DNA of 46,546 bases from Bacillota bacterium. GTDB lineage: Bacteria > Bacillota > Dethiobacteria > DTU022 > UBA8154. Under the pieces are notes generated by a model. It saw nothing but the letters and a program-made list of their open reading frames with translations, searched no databases and was not told the DNA's origin. The DNA lies in the NCBI GenBank assembly GCA_030656575.1, contig JAUSPO010000072.1:1-46546 (forward strand). Direction: 5' to 3'. A program made the translations under genes and the position numbers. This document shows positions 17,424 to 26,242 of the stretch, in pieces. How positions within the stretch are numbered: position 1 is the stretch's first letter; each line of letters begins with the position of its first letter.

Positions 17424-18368
17424 CTATTCATTCCGTGTCCGGGGGTTAAAGTAGCCATAGGAGATATCCACCACCAGGTTCGCCAGTGCAACTACAAGGG
17501 CAATTACTAAAATACAGCCCTGCACAACCGGGAAGTCCTTTCCCAGCACACTGTTTACCAAAAGCCTGCCCATGCCGGGTATATTGAATACTGTCTCCAC
17601 AAGGACAGAGCCGCCAACGAGGTTTCGAACCTGAAGTCCTAATAGAGTAATCACTGGAATGATAGCATTCTTAAGAGCATGTCTGGTAATTACCGTTCTT
17701 TCTTTTAACCCCTTGGACCGGGCAGTGCGGATATAATCTTCTCTAATTACCTCGAGCATACTTGAGCGGGTCTGACGGGTCCAAACAGCCAGTGGCAAAA
17801 CGGAAAGACATAAAACAGGCATGACAGCCTTTTTAATACTTAACCAAAAATCATCAAAAGGTGAAGTATAGCCATAAACCGGCAGCCATCCCAGATGCAG
17901 GCCAAATAGATAAATACCCAGGATACCAAGCCAAAAAACCGGTACTGCCACGCCGACGTTCGCTATTAAGGAAGTCAAAGAATCCAGAAAGCCGCCTCGA
18001 CGTACAGCGCTGATTACTCCGGCGGGAATACTGAGCAAAACGCTAAAGATAAGGGCAAGCATACCAAGAAAAAAAGTTGCCGGCAGACGAGCTGCTATTA
18101 TTTGGGCGACACTTTCACGATAAAAAATGGACCTTCCAAGATCGCCCTGCAGCATATTAACAAACCAGTGCACGTATTGTATCACCAGTGGCTTATTCAA
18201 CCCAAGCTCTTCTCTCAAAGCTTCAATCTGTTCAGGCGTAGCTTCTATACCCAGCATGGTTAGCGCCGGGTCTCCGGGAAGTAGATGTAAAACAGAAAAA
18301 GCAATAAAGCTTACTATAACAAGGACAACGATAGTATGAAGTAACCTGCGCCCAATAAACGCTATCAT
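17424..18368 (-). CDS. Dipeptide/oligopeptide ABC permease, DppB/OppB type, set 1
   Basis: This 314-residue permease begins with the classical RRLLHTIVVLVIVSFIAF helix and the HLLPGDPALTMLG motif. It has the EAA-like loop (RTARSKGLKERTVITRHALKN) and the ending FNPRTRNE after a membrane helix. With the DppC-type partner it forms the channel of a peptide or peptide-like importer. GGAG stands 10 bases ahead of the ATG. It lies 34 bases after the CapA-like copy 2 gene, so the two are probably co-transcribed. Confidence 0.93.
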   Translation of the reverse strand: MIAFIGRRLLHTIVVLVIVSFIAFSVLHLLPGDPALTMLGIEATPEQIEALREELGLNKPLVIQYVHWFVNMLQGDLGRSIFYRESVAQIIAARLPATFFLGMLALIFSVLLSIPAGVISAVRRGGFLDSLTSLIANVGVAVPVFWLGILGIYLFGLHLGWLPVYGYTSPFDDFWLSIKKAVMPVLCLSVLPLAVWTRQTRSSMLEVIREDYIRTARSKGLKERTVITRHALKNAIIPVITLLGLQVRNLVGGSVLVETVFNIPGMGRLLVNSVLGKDFPVVQGCILVIALVVALANLVVDISYGYFNPRTRNE

Positions 18369-18402
18369 TTAGGTGTCTCTCCTTTTTGCCTTTCAACCTT
18401 TT

Positions 18403-19524
18403 TTATCCTTGAATTATTACTTCATTACCTTGAATTGTATATCTGGTATCCAGGCGCTGATCTTTAGTAATAGCATCCATATATTCAACCACTTCAACAA
18501 AGTTTTTGTCATGGGACTCCGCCACTTCGGGCTGAGATTGTTTGTTGATAAAAGTCGGCAGAAAGGATACCCTTTTTATTTGCTTATGCGAAATAATACA
18601 TTTGGCAATGATCGTTTTCCTGCAATCAGGAGGCATATAAAAACTGGGATAATCAGGGTCAGGCAGCCATTCCGGGTTAAGAGCCAGTATTTCCTGATGG
18701 GCGGGACTTTCCATCATTTTGGGGTTCGGCCGCAGATCCAGAGCAAAATTAGAGAGACTGTAAAAAATAACCTTACCTGCGTATACCTCAATTCCCTTCA
18801 GGATATGTGCATGGTGCCCCAATATCAGATCTGCTCCGGAATCAACGGCCACATGGGCCATCTCTCTTTGATAATCAGCCAGCACTGCAGGAATAAAATG
18901 AATACCCCAGTGCATCGACACGATAACAATGTCGGCCTGTGATTTTGCTTTTTTAATGTCACTTACCATTGCCTTCAAATCGTCCCTGTGGGGAAAAGTG
19001 TGGATGCGGCAGGGTGTACCGGGTTGATCATGTTCGATTTGCTCATAGAGTGTTAATCCCCTCAGGGGAACACAACCTGGTCTATCAAGATCAGCCCAGT
19101 AATTCTGCGGCAAGATGGTATTATAGGCTAATAATGCCACCCTGGTGCCTTTACATTCAATAATCGCCGGTTTCCTGGCTTCCTCAATGTTTTCGCCCAC
19201 TCCAATAGTATAAAGGTTTTGTTTCTTCAAATTATCAATGGTATCAAAAAAAGCCTCTCTCCCCCAGTCCATACAGTGATTACTGGCGAAAGACACTACA
19301 TTAAATCCTGCATCTTTGATTGCCTCAGCTATTTGAGGCTTTCCACGTGAAGCAAGCCTTGCCTGCGGTAGAGGGGTACCCCTTTCTGAAAGGTTTGCTT
19401 CAAGCTGACAGAATGCTATGTCTCCTTTTCTTAAAAGATCAGCAGTTTGCTGAAATATTGTAGCGGGGTTTTCCCGGTCAGGAGCAATATCACCAACACC
19501 ATAGAGGATAATTTCATCAGACAT
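18403..19524 (-). CDS. CapA-like metallophosphatase, copy 2 (divergent)
   Basis: This 373-residue CapA-family phosphoesterase has the motifs YGVGDIAPD, FASNHCMDWG, VSMHWGIHF and GHHAHILKGIEVY, so the metal-binding positions look intact. It has no signal peptide. It is clearly more distant from copies 1 and 3 than those are from each other (GNH is replaced by SNH, for example) and may act on a different substrate. It sits between the binding-protein gene SBP1 and the set 1 permeases, inside the transporter operon, which strongly suggests a function linked to the imported compound. AGAGG precedes the ATG by 8 bases. Confidence 0.83.
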   Translation of the reverse strand: MSDEIILYGVGDIAPDRENPATIFQQTADLLRKGDIAFCQLEANLSERGTPLPQARLASRGKPQIAEAIKDAGFNVVSFASNHCMDWGREAFFDTIDNLKKQNLYTIGVGENIEEARKPAIIECKGTRVALLAYNTILPQNYWADLDRPGCVPLRGLTLYEQIEHDQPGTPCRIHTFPHRDDLKAMVSDIKKAKSQADIVIVSMHWGIHFIPAVLADYQREMAHVAVDSGADLILGHHAHILKGIEVYAGKVIFYSLSNFALDLRPNPKMMESPAHQEILALNPEWLPDPDYPSFYMPPDCRKTIIAKCIISHKQIKRVSFLPTFINKQSQPEVAESHDKNFVEVVEYMDAITKDQRLDTRYTIQGNEVIIQG

Positions 19525-19603
19525 TCGGTTAACCTCTTTCTACTTTTATGGTTCATACAGCGTAGACTCAACTGTATAAAATAGTTTACGGGAAGTTATA
19601 AGG

Positions 19604-19643
19604 GTGTTTTAGAGGTCGGCCTTTTGGACAACCTCTAAAACAC
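19604..19643 (-). promoter_or_regulatory. Intercistronic hairpin after the SBP1 gene
   Basis: GTGTTTTAGAGGT (19604-19616) and ACCTCTAAAACAC (19631-19643) form a perfect 13-base-pair stem with a 14-base loop, just past the SBP1 stop. No T run follows, so it more likely protects the binding-protein mRNA or partly attenuates than fully terminates. Confidence 0.65.
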
Positions 19644-19654
19644 ACGCAGACTTT

Positions 19655-21280
19655 CTACTTTTCAATCCAGGCATCCTGAGGTGTCCACTGTGAAAACAGT
19701 GTTTCGTAAAGCCCGTCATCATGAACATAATCATACCTGGCAGCAATTCCGTTCGTTGCATACATATACGGAACTAGGGCGTACTTGTCGGTCATCATTT
19801 CCATTAATGCAGGGGTACGCTGCTGCATGGTTTTATAATCAGGGGCAAAAATTACTTCGTCCAGTAAGTCCTGGTACTCATCAGGAAAATAAACGCTGGG
19901 AAGCCTGGCAGCACTAACCTTTCTAGACATAAGACGGGACTGTACTGTAAGCTCGTTCGGTACAACAGATGACCAGAGTATGGTCAGACCGTCTTCCCAT
20001 CCTCCACCACCGGCAACCATGACATCAAATCTGCCTTTATCGATAATTTCTATCTGAGCATCGATGCCCACATCTTGAAGGAAGGCTTGATAAATCGTCG
20101 CCACATCCGGGAGAGGCGGAAGGTTTAAGCAGTAAATCGTTGTCTTAAATCCGTCTGCGAAACCGGCTTCTGCCAGCAATTGTTTTGCCTTCGCCTGATC
20201 AAAGGGATAACCTTTCACTTTGGGATTGTAGACCCAACTATCCTTCACTGCTGCCTGGTTCAGAGGTTCCCAGTAACCAAGCCCGACTGCATGACAGAGA
20301 GCATCCCTGTCAATGGCATGCCACACAGCCTGCCGCACCCTTACGTCAGCATAGGCTGAGTTAGGATTATTGCTGTCTGGGAAAAGACCATGAAGCCTCA
20401 TGGGAAGCCCGGTCTTGGTAATCCTGTAATCAGCAACGTTCTCAAGTTCTTTGGCCACGTTTTCCGTCAGTTCAATGATCGCATCGACTTCTCCTCTCTG
20501 AAAAGCAGCTTTCATTACCATCGGGTCAGTGATAATTTCAAACTCTACCTTGTCAAGATAAGGTTTCCCTTCCTGCCAATAACCGTCAAACCTTTCAAAT
20601 ACTATCCTTTCATCGCGTTTCCACTCCACAAATTTAAAGGGGCCTGTGCCAACGGGGTTTGATTCGGCCCATTCTGCACCATTCTGTTCATATGATGCGG
20701 GCGAAATGATCATTCCTGTAACATTGGCCAGATTTGGCAAGAGCATATTATCCATATTAGAAAGGTTGAGCACAATGGTATACTCACTGGTAACATCCAT
20801 GGATTCAATTGCCAACAACTCGGATCTCTTTTGCTCCAAATACTTTTCAAAATTCCATTTCACTGCATCGGCATTGAAGTCAGTGCCATCATGGAACTTG
20901 ACCCCTTCTCTCAAGGTCAGTGTTATGGTATTGGCTGCGGAGTCAATATCCCAACCTGTAGCCAGCCCTGGGACCAGATTGCCCGCTGAATCAAAAAAGA
21001 CAATTTTTTCAATGGCTGGAGCACCAAAGACACTGCAAGCTTGCCTAAACATCGTTGATGGGTTGCCCAATACAAGTGCATCTTCTGTTTTGGCTATTCT
21101 CAGAGTGCCTCCGTACTGAGGCCCTTCATCCGGGGTGGCTTCCGGTGCGGATGGTACCGGAGAGTTACGCTGCGGTGTTACAGGCTGCGGCGAACTACAA
21201 CCAGAAAATATCATAGAAACCAGCAAACAAAATATTACCCCCAGATAAACTAACCTTGATCCTGCTTTCCTGTTTTTCAT
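19655..21280 (-). CDS. Family 5 extracellular solute-binding lipoprotein (SBP1)
   Basis: This 541-residue peptide/nickel-type binding protein delivers substrate to the set 1 permeases. It has a lipoprotein signal ending in MIFSGC (lipid-anchored Cys28), a Pro-rich linker, the start GGTLRIAKTEDAL, and the family motif VKFHDGTDFNADAVKWNFEKYL. GTGPFKFVEWKRDERIVFERFDGYW and VRQAVWHAIDRDALCHAVG follow. AAGGGGGT precedes the ATG. The family binds di/oligopeptides, glutathione, opines or sugars, and the ligand cannot be predicted here. An intercistronic hairpin follows the stop. Confidence 0.93.
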   Translation of the reverse strand: MKNRKAGSRLVYLGVIFCLLVSMIFSGCSSPQPVTPQRNSPVPSAPEATPDEGPQYGGTLRIAKTEDALVLGNPSTMFRQACSVFGAPAIEKIVFFDSAGNLVPGLATGWDIDSAANTITLTLREGVKFHDGTDFNADAVKWNFEKYLEQKRSELLAIESMDVTSEYTIVLNLSNMDNMLLPNLANVTGMIISPASYEQNGAEWAESNPVGTGPFKFVEWKRDERIVFERFDGYWQEGKPYLDKVEFEIITDPMVMKAAFQRGEVDAIIELTENVAKELENVADYRITKTGLPMRLHGLFPDSNNPNSAYADVRVRQAVWHAIDRDALCHAVGLGYWEPLNQAAVKDSWVYNPKVKGYPFDQAKAKQLLAEAGFADGFKTTIYCLNLPPLPDVATIYQAFLQDVGIDAQIEIIDKGRFDVMVAGGGGWEDGLTILWSSVVPNELTVQSRLMSRKVSAARLPSVYFPDEYQDLLDEVIFAPDYKTMQQRTPALMEMMTDKYALVPYMYATNGIAARYDYVHDDGLYETLFSQWTPQDAWIEK

Positions 21281-21363
21281 TTTAATAACCCCCTTATATT
21301 TTTCTTTTAATTCCCTTATACTTCGGCAAAAACAATTGAATCAGCTGAATAAGCCCCATTTCA

Positions 21364-21408
21364 TGATAGGCGGTTCAAATAAGCAATTAAATCCCCAACC
21401 GTCTATCA
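21364..21408 (-). promoter_or_regulatory. Hairpin overlapping the stop of the set 2 DppC gene
   Basis: TGATAGGCGGTT (21364-21375) and AACCGTCTATCA (21397-21408) form a 12-position stem with one mismatch (an A-C pair in the minus-strand RNA). The stem includes the stop codon of the set 2 DppC-type gene and precedes the SBP1 gene. No T tract follows. Confidence 0.45.
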
Positions 21409-22302
21409 AATCGTCCCCCTGAGCCTGGGATCAAGCACATCTCTTAAACCATCTCCTACAATGTTAAAAGCTAAAACTACCAGCATGATGCAGATACCCG
21501 GTGCAAACGAAAGCAAGGGATTGGTCATTAAATATGTATAACCATCATAGACCATAGCTCCCCATGCTGCGCCTGGGGGAGATATTCCCAGTCCCAGAAA
21601 ACTAAGGGATGCTTCAGATAAAATGGCAACTCCCAGATTAAGGGTCACCAGCACAATTAATGGAGGCAGGCAGTTTGGAAACACATGTCTGAACATGATA
21701 CGAAAATCACTGCATCCTACCACTTTGCCAGCCTTAACATAGTCGGCTTGTTTCACCGCTAAAACCTGACCACGCATCAAGCGGGCATACGTCGGCAAAA
21801 GGGAAATACCCAATGCTATCATGACATTGTTTAGGCCGCCCCCGAGGGACACTCCAAGAACCAGGGCTAACATTAAGGGAGGAATCGCCATCATAGCATC
21901 AATAAATCGCATAATCAGCAAGTCTACAATACGGCCAAAATATCCTGCCAGTAAACCCAGTGTCATACCCAATACTCCTCCAACACCTACGGCAATAAAA
22001 CCTACCGCCAGAGATACCCGTGAACCATAAATTATGCGGCTTAATATATCCCTGCCCAGGGGATCCGTACCCAACAAATGTTCAGAGGAAGGAGATTGCA
22101 AAGCTATCCTTAAGTTTTGCTTGATAGGATCATGCGGGGCAATCTGAGGCGCAAATAATGCGGTAATAATTAGCACCAGGATTATTATTACCCCTACCAG
22201 AACCACCTTACGTCCCAAAAACACTCTCATGAATCTCCGCAGTTCATTGGTACGCGGCGCGTTTCCGGATAAAATTTCATTAGTTGTTGTAACTTCCGCC
22301 AT
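21406..22302 (-). CDS. Dipeptide/oligopeptide ABC permease, DppC/OppC type, set 2
   Basis: This 298-residue permease is a close relative of the set 1 copy: HLLGTDPLGRDILSRIIYGSR, EAA loop VVGCSDFRIMFRHVFPN and ending FNIVGDGLRDVLDPRLRGT. The frame opens at 22323 within the end of the DppB-type gene, but AAAGGAGGG lies directly upstream of the ATG at 22302, so the genes abut rather than overlap. No ATPase gene belongs to this set; the fused ATPase at 14.4 kb probably serves it. Confidence 0.93.
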   Translation of the reverse strand: MAEVTTTNEILSGNAPRTNELRRFMRVFLGRKVVLVGVIIILVLIITALFAPQIAPHDPIKQNLRIALQSPSSEHLLGTDPLGRDILSRIIYGSRVSLAVGFIAVGVGGVLGMTLGLLAGYFGRIVDLLIMRFIDAMMAIPPLMLALVLGVSLGGGLNNVMIALGISLLPTYARLMRGQVLAVKQADYVKAGKVVGCSDFRIMFRHVFPNCLPPLIVLVTLNLGVAILSEASLSFLGLGISPPGAAWGAMVYDGYTYLMTNPLLSFAPGICIMLVVLAFNIVGDGLRDVLDPRLRGTI

Positions 22303-22315
22303 CCGTATCCCTCCT

Positions 22316-23260
22316 TTAATCATCCCTTATCCTGGGATCAAGATAGCCGTAAGAAAGATCGATAACCAGGTTAGCGAGAATGATTGCTATTGCCACTACA
22401 AGAATACAACCTTGCACTATGGGGAAATCTTTGTCAAAGACACTGCTGACCATGAGTCTGCCCATACCGGGAATATTAAATATTTGCTCCACCAGGATCG
22501 AACCACCCACAAGGTAACGGGCCTGCAAACCAAGCAGGGTGACTACAGGAATAATAGCATTCTTAAGAGCATGCCTTGTGATCACCGTCTTCTCTTTTAA
22601 TCCCTTGGACCGGGCCGTACGGATATAGTCCTGGCGGATAACCTCCAGCATACTGGAGCGGGTCTGCCGGGTTAGTGTCGCAAGTGGTATTACTGCGAGA
22701 CAAATCACCGGCATGATCGCCTGTTTGGTGCTTAACCAGAAATTATCCAAAGGCGAAGTATACCCCATCACCGGAAGCCACCCCAGTTTAAGGCTGAAAA
22801 AATAAATTCCCAGAATACCCAGCCAAAAAATGGGTATTGCCATACCTAGATTGGCTGCTACCGTAATTATTGAATCAGAAATATGGCCGCGCCGAACAGC
22901 ACTGATAATGCCCGCAGGAATACTGATCAGAATACTCAAGAGAAGTGCAAGCGTTCCAAGATAAATTGTTACCGGTAATCGTTTGGCTATCACGCTGATA
23001 ACGCTTTCACGATGGAATATGGATCTGCCCAAATTCCCCTGCAGTGCATTGGTAAACCATCGTCCGTACTGCACCCACATTGGTTGATCCAGTCCCAACT
23101 CCTGCCGCAAATTTAAAATCTCTTCTTGTGTGGCCTCTCCGCCTAAAATAACTAACGCTGCATCTCCAGGAAGTAGATGTAAAAAAGAAAAAGCAATAAA
23201 GCTGACCATAATTAGCACGATCACTGACTGTACTAACCGGCGTGCAACAAACCCTGCCAT
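22316..23260 (-). CDS. Dipeptide/oligopeptide ABC permease, DppB/OppB type, set 2
   Basis: This 314-residue permease is the same length as its set 1 counterpart and plainly a duplicate of it: ARRLVQSVIVLIMVSFIAF, HLLPGDAALVILG, loop RTARSKGLKEKTVITRHALKN and ending YGYLDPRIRDD. It has an AAAGGAG ribosome binding site. It follows the SBP2 gene after a hairpin and is coupled to the DppC-type gene. Confidence 0.93.
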   Translation of the reverse strand: MAGFVARRLVQSVIVLIMVSFIAFSFLHLLPGDAALVILGGEATQEEILNLRQELGLDQPMWVQYGRWFTNALQGNLGRSIFHRESVISVIAKRLPVTIYLGTLALLLSILISIPAGIISAVRRGHISDSIITVAANLGMAIPIFWLGILGIYFFSLKLGWLPVMGYTSPLDNFWLSTKQAIMPVICLAVIPLATLTRQTRSSMLEVIRQDYIRTARSKGLKEKTVITRHALKNAIIPVVTLLGLQARYLVGGSILVEQIFNIPGMGRLMVSSVFDKDFPIVQGCILVVAIAIILANLVIDLSYGYLDPRIRDD

Positions 23261-23310
23261 TCAGTTTACTCTCCTTTTTCGTCCTTCACTTTCTTCCAGC
23301 AAAAGTTAAT

Positions 23311-23349
23311 AATTCAAGGGGATAGAGACAATACCTACCCCCTTGAATT
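23311..23349 (-). promoter_or_regulatory. Intercistronic hairpin after the SBP2 gene
   Basis: AATTCAAGGGG (23311-23321) and CCCCTTGAATT (23339-23349) form a perfect 11-base-pair stem with a 17-base loop, starting five bases past the SBP2 stop. Only a short T run follows on the minus strand. This is likely an attenuator or mRNA 3' protector that keeps binding protein in excess over permease. Confidence 0.65.
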
Positions 23350-23353
23350 CGAA

Positions 23354-24979
23354 TTATTTCTCTATCCACGCACTTTCCGGTGTCCATAGTGAAGCCTGAG
23401 CCTTATTGAATCCTTCGTCGTGAAGATGTGGATACTTGGCAACAGGCATTGTCAACACGAACAGAGGCGTAATGATGCATTGTTCTTCGTAGATTTCTTT
23501 TTGTAATTCAAAAGCGATCTGTTTTACAGTATTAAAATCAGAGGCAGCAGCCGCGTCAACAAGCAGCTTGTCAATCTTATCCGTTGTAATGAGACCATTG
23601 ACCATAAGCAATCCCTTGGAGCTAAAGTTCCTGGGCATATAAGTCACCACATCGGCGTCTCCTCTGCCGCGGTATAACATCAAACCATCCCAGGGATCTG
23701 ACGCTACATTGGTAATCTCGCGGTAATGTGCCGTATCCACCAACTCCATCTGAGCATCAATGCCTACGTCGGCAAGATAGCCCTGAACAGCTGTCATGAT
23801 CTGTACTTCCATTGGAGAATTTAGAGTTGTAAGTTTTGTCGTGAACCCATCCGGATAACCCGCTTCGGCCAACAGCTGCTTCGCTTTCTCCGGGTTATAA
23901 GCGTATTTCTCCACAGCAGGGTTGAAAGACCAGCTGCCGGGAACACCCCACTGGTTGGTCGCAACCGCGTAGCCAAAAAGGATGCTTTCGGTTATTTCCT
24001 CTGAATCCACTGCAAAGGAAAGTGCTTTTCGCACTCTCACATCGGAAAACGGGGAATCAGAGTTGATACTGTCGCCGGCAAAGCCTATGGCCATGGCACC
24101 CAATCCAGTCTCAAGCTTCTTGATATCCGCTCCCATTCCCTCAATCTGACGGGCAATACCTGGTTCCAAGTTAACCAAAGCATCAACTTCCTTTGCCCGG
24201 AACGAAGCCATAGCTGTCATCGCGTCAGCAATAAGATGCCATTCCACAGCGTCCAGATAAGGTTGGCCTTCCTGCCAGTAACCCTCAAACTTAGTAAATT
24301 TTACTGAAACGTCCCGGTCCCAGCTAGCAAATTTAAAAGGTCCGGTGCCTATTGGATTATTGGCAGCCCAGTCTTTATCATTTTCCTGAAATGCTGTTGG
24401 GGAGGTCATGAGCACGAAATAAAACAAAGCATCCATCAAGCTGCTGTTCCAGGTCACGAGATTTAAGCGTACGGTGTATTCATCAATCACATCGGTTGAC
24501 TCCAGATCCTTTGCTTCAGCTCGTCCGTAGTTAAGGAACTCATCCATATTCCACTTCACAGCCTCAGCATTAAAGTCTGTCCCGTCGTGAAACTTGATGC
24601 CTTTCTTCAACTTGACTGTAATCGTTTTGGCATCAGCGTCCGATTCCCAGCTTTCTGCGAGCCACGGCTGCATTTGGCCTGTTTCGTCATGGCGTCCCAG
24701 AGGCTCAAGAGCAGTTGAGCCAATCAAGAATTCCTGATAGGTTCTCATTTCAGCTGCGTAGCCTAATACTGTTGGTTTTAAAGCGATACCCAGCTTCAAA
24801 ACACCGCCTTCTTTCTGCGGCTCTGCAGGCGCTGGCTCTGTAGGCGCTGACGGTGGGACTGTAGGTTCTACCACTGGCTCCTTGGGAGCACAACCTGCAA
24901 TTACCATGGAAAATAACAGTGCAAACACCAAACTGAGACTTACCATCCTAATCAATGCTGCCTTACCTTTCTTGGTCAT
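23354..24979 (-). CDS. Family 5 extracellular solute-binding lipoprotein (SBP2)
   Basis: This 541-residue binding protein is the same length as SBP1. The lipoprotein signal ends in MVIAGC (Cys30) and is followed by a Pro/Glu/Ala linker. The mature part shows GGVLKLGIALKPTVLG, IKFHDGTDFNAEAVKWNMDEFL, GTGPFKFASWDRDVSVKFTKFEGYW and VRVRKALSFAVDSEEIT. AAAGGAG precedes the ATG. The sequence differs from SBP1 across the ligand domain, so the two may bind different members of a compound class while sharing one ATPase. It heads set 2. Confidence 0.93.
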   Translation of the reverse strand: MTKKGKAALIRMVSLSLVFALLFSMVIAGCAPKEPVVEPTVPPSAPTEPAPAEPQKEGGVLKLGIALKPTVLGYAAEMRTYQEFLIGSTALEPLGRHDETGQMQPWLAESWESDADAKTITVKLKKGIKFHDGTDFNAEAVKWNMDEFLNYGRAEAKDLESTDVIDEYTVRLNLVTWNSSLMDALFYFVLMTSPTAFQENDKDWAANNPIGTGPFKFASWDRDVSVKFTKFEGYWQEGQPYLDAVEWHLIADAMTAMASFRAKEVDALVNLEPGIARQIEGMGADIKKLETGLGAMAIGFAGDSINSDSPFSDVRVRKALSFAVDSEEITESILFGYAVATNQWGVPGSWSFNPAVEKYAYNPEKAKQLLAEAGYPDGFTTKLTTLNSPMEVQIMTAVQGYLADVGIDAQMELVDTAHYREITNVASDPWDGLMLYRGRGDADVVTYMPRNFSSKGLLMVNGLITTDKIDKLLVDAAAASDFNTVKQIAFELQKEIYEEQCIITPLFVLTMPVAKYPHLHDEGFNKAQASLWTPESAWIEK

Positions 24980-25027
24980 AGAAAAGCTCCTTTCCCTTCT
25001 TTTAATAAAACAATCTGAATAATATCA

Positions 25028-25045
25028 TCTTACATTATTGTAAGA
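25028..25045. promoter_or_regulatory. Inverted repeat upstream of the SBP2 gene, candidate operator
   Basis: TCTTACA-TTAT-TGTAAGA is a perfect 7-4-7 inverted repeat about 50 bases before the SBP2 start. A second, weaker stem (25054-25061 with 25078-25085) lies between it and the CapA copy 3 stop. It may be a regulator site or part of a leader. Confidence 0.4.
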
Positions 25046-25110
25046 CATTTTTAAAGATAAAAATTTTTTCAATTGCATTTATCTTCAAAATAATACTCCC
25101 TGCATACGAT

Positions 25111-26226
25111 TTAACTCCCAGCTCTGACCGATATTTCATCTCCCCTCCATTCACACACACCATTTAAACCTGCTTCCCGTGTTATTTTATTCATGTAGTC
25201 AAAAACTTCCTTTCCCTCTGAATCCTTTTTAAAGACCTCCGGATGACCCTGTTTGTTGATTTTACAGGGATAATAGCTCACTTCGGTAATCTCTTTATCC
25301 TCTATGGTACACTTGGCAATGATTGTGTACTTTGCCTCGGGATGAAAAGGATACGTAGGATACTCGGGATCAGGCTCAAACCCAAATATTTCTCTCCTTC
25401 TCTTTGCCCAGGACTGTGAATCCTGATCATCCTGAGGGGCCAGACTCGGCACATAGGCAACCATATTGCATAATCCGTGAAAGATCGCTTTTCCTTTGTA
25501 AAACTCGATTCCTCTTAATATATGGGCATGATGACCTGCAATAAAATCCGCACCCGCATCAATAGCAGCATAGGATACCTGCTTCTCGTAAGCAGCCAAT
25601 TTTGCCGGTGTATGCCCAATCCCCTTATGAAGTGAAACCATGAGGACATCGCAGAGGGGACGAAGCTTTTGAATATCATCAATCATAGCGTTAAGAGTAT
25701 CCGGTTCGGCCCAGGTATAAATCGCTGGAGGGCCCCCTGGTGTAGCATAATCAAGTTCATAGTGAGTAATGATATGCACATAGGCGCATCCCGGCCTATT
25801 CGAAGCAGCCCATGTTTCTTTCGGCCCGACACAATTGTAACTCAAAAAACCAAACCGGGTTCCATTGCGCTCAATGATGACAGGGCTCCTGGCTTCATCT
25901 ATATTCATTCCACCCCCCACAAAAGCAATATTGTGCTTTTTTAGCCACTTGGCAGTGTCCTCTATCCCCTCGATCCCTGCATCCCAAATATGGTTTCCGG
26001 CCAGGGTAACTACATCAAAGCCGACAGATATTAAAGCATTAAGAACTTCCGGGTCACGACCCAGTGCAACAGCATCCGGGTTTCTTGTGGTATAGGGAAC
26101 CTCTAACTGACCTACCACCACATCCCCTTTTTTTAATACCGGCGCAGCATAAGTGAAGTAAGACCCTGCATCGGGACCGAGAATTATATCCCCTACAGCT
26201 AACATGCTCATCGATTTCGAACTCAT
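25111..26226 (-). CDS. CapA-like metallophosphatase, copy 3
   Basis: This CapA-family phosphoesterase of about 371 residues is nearly collinear with copy 1: SMLAVGDIILGPDAG, VVGQLEVPYTTRNPDAVALG, TLAGNHIWDAG, VSLHKGIGH, GHHAHILRGIEFY and the ending KITREAGLNG. It has no signal peptide. The frame opens at 26256 inside the CoA-transferase gene, but AAGGGGG sits before the ATG at 26226, so that start is preferred and the genes do not overlap. Its position links the CoA-transferase/dehydratase genes upstream to the SBP2 set downstream. Confidence 0.85.
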   Translation of the reverse strand: MSSKSMSMLAVGDIILGPDAGSYFTYAAPVLKKGDVVVGQLEVPYTTRNPDAVALGRDPEVLNALISVGFDVVTLAGNHIWDAGIEGIEDTAKWLKKHNIAFVGGGMNIDEARSPVIIERNGTRFGFLSYNCVGPKETWAASNRPGCAYVHIITHYELDYATPGGPPAIYTWAEPDTLNAMIDDIQKLRPLCDVLMVSLHKGIGHTPAKLAAYEKQVSYAAIDAGADFIAGHHAHILRGIEFYKGKAIFHGLCNMVAYVPSLAPQDDQDSQSWAKRRREIFGFEPDPEYPTYPFHPEAKYTIIAKCTIEDKEITEVSYYPCKINKQGHPEVFKKDSEGKEVFDYMNKITREAGLNGVCEWRGDEISVRAGS

Positions 26227-26242
26227 TAATTTTCCCCCTTCT

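Noticed and set aside
18373-18942. Plus-strand 189-codon frame
   Set aside because: It is a shadow of CapA copy 2 on the other strand, whose motifs are intact.
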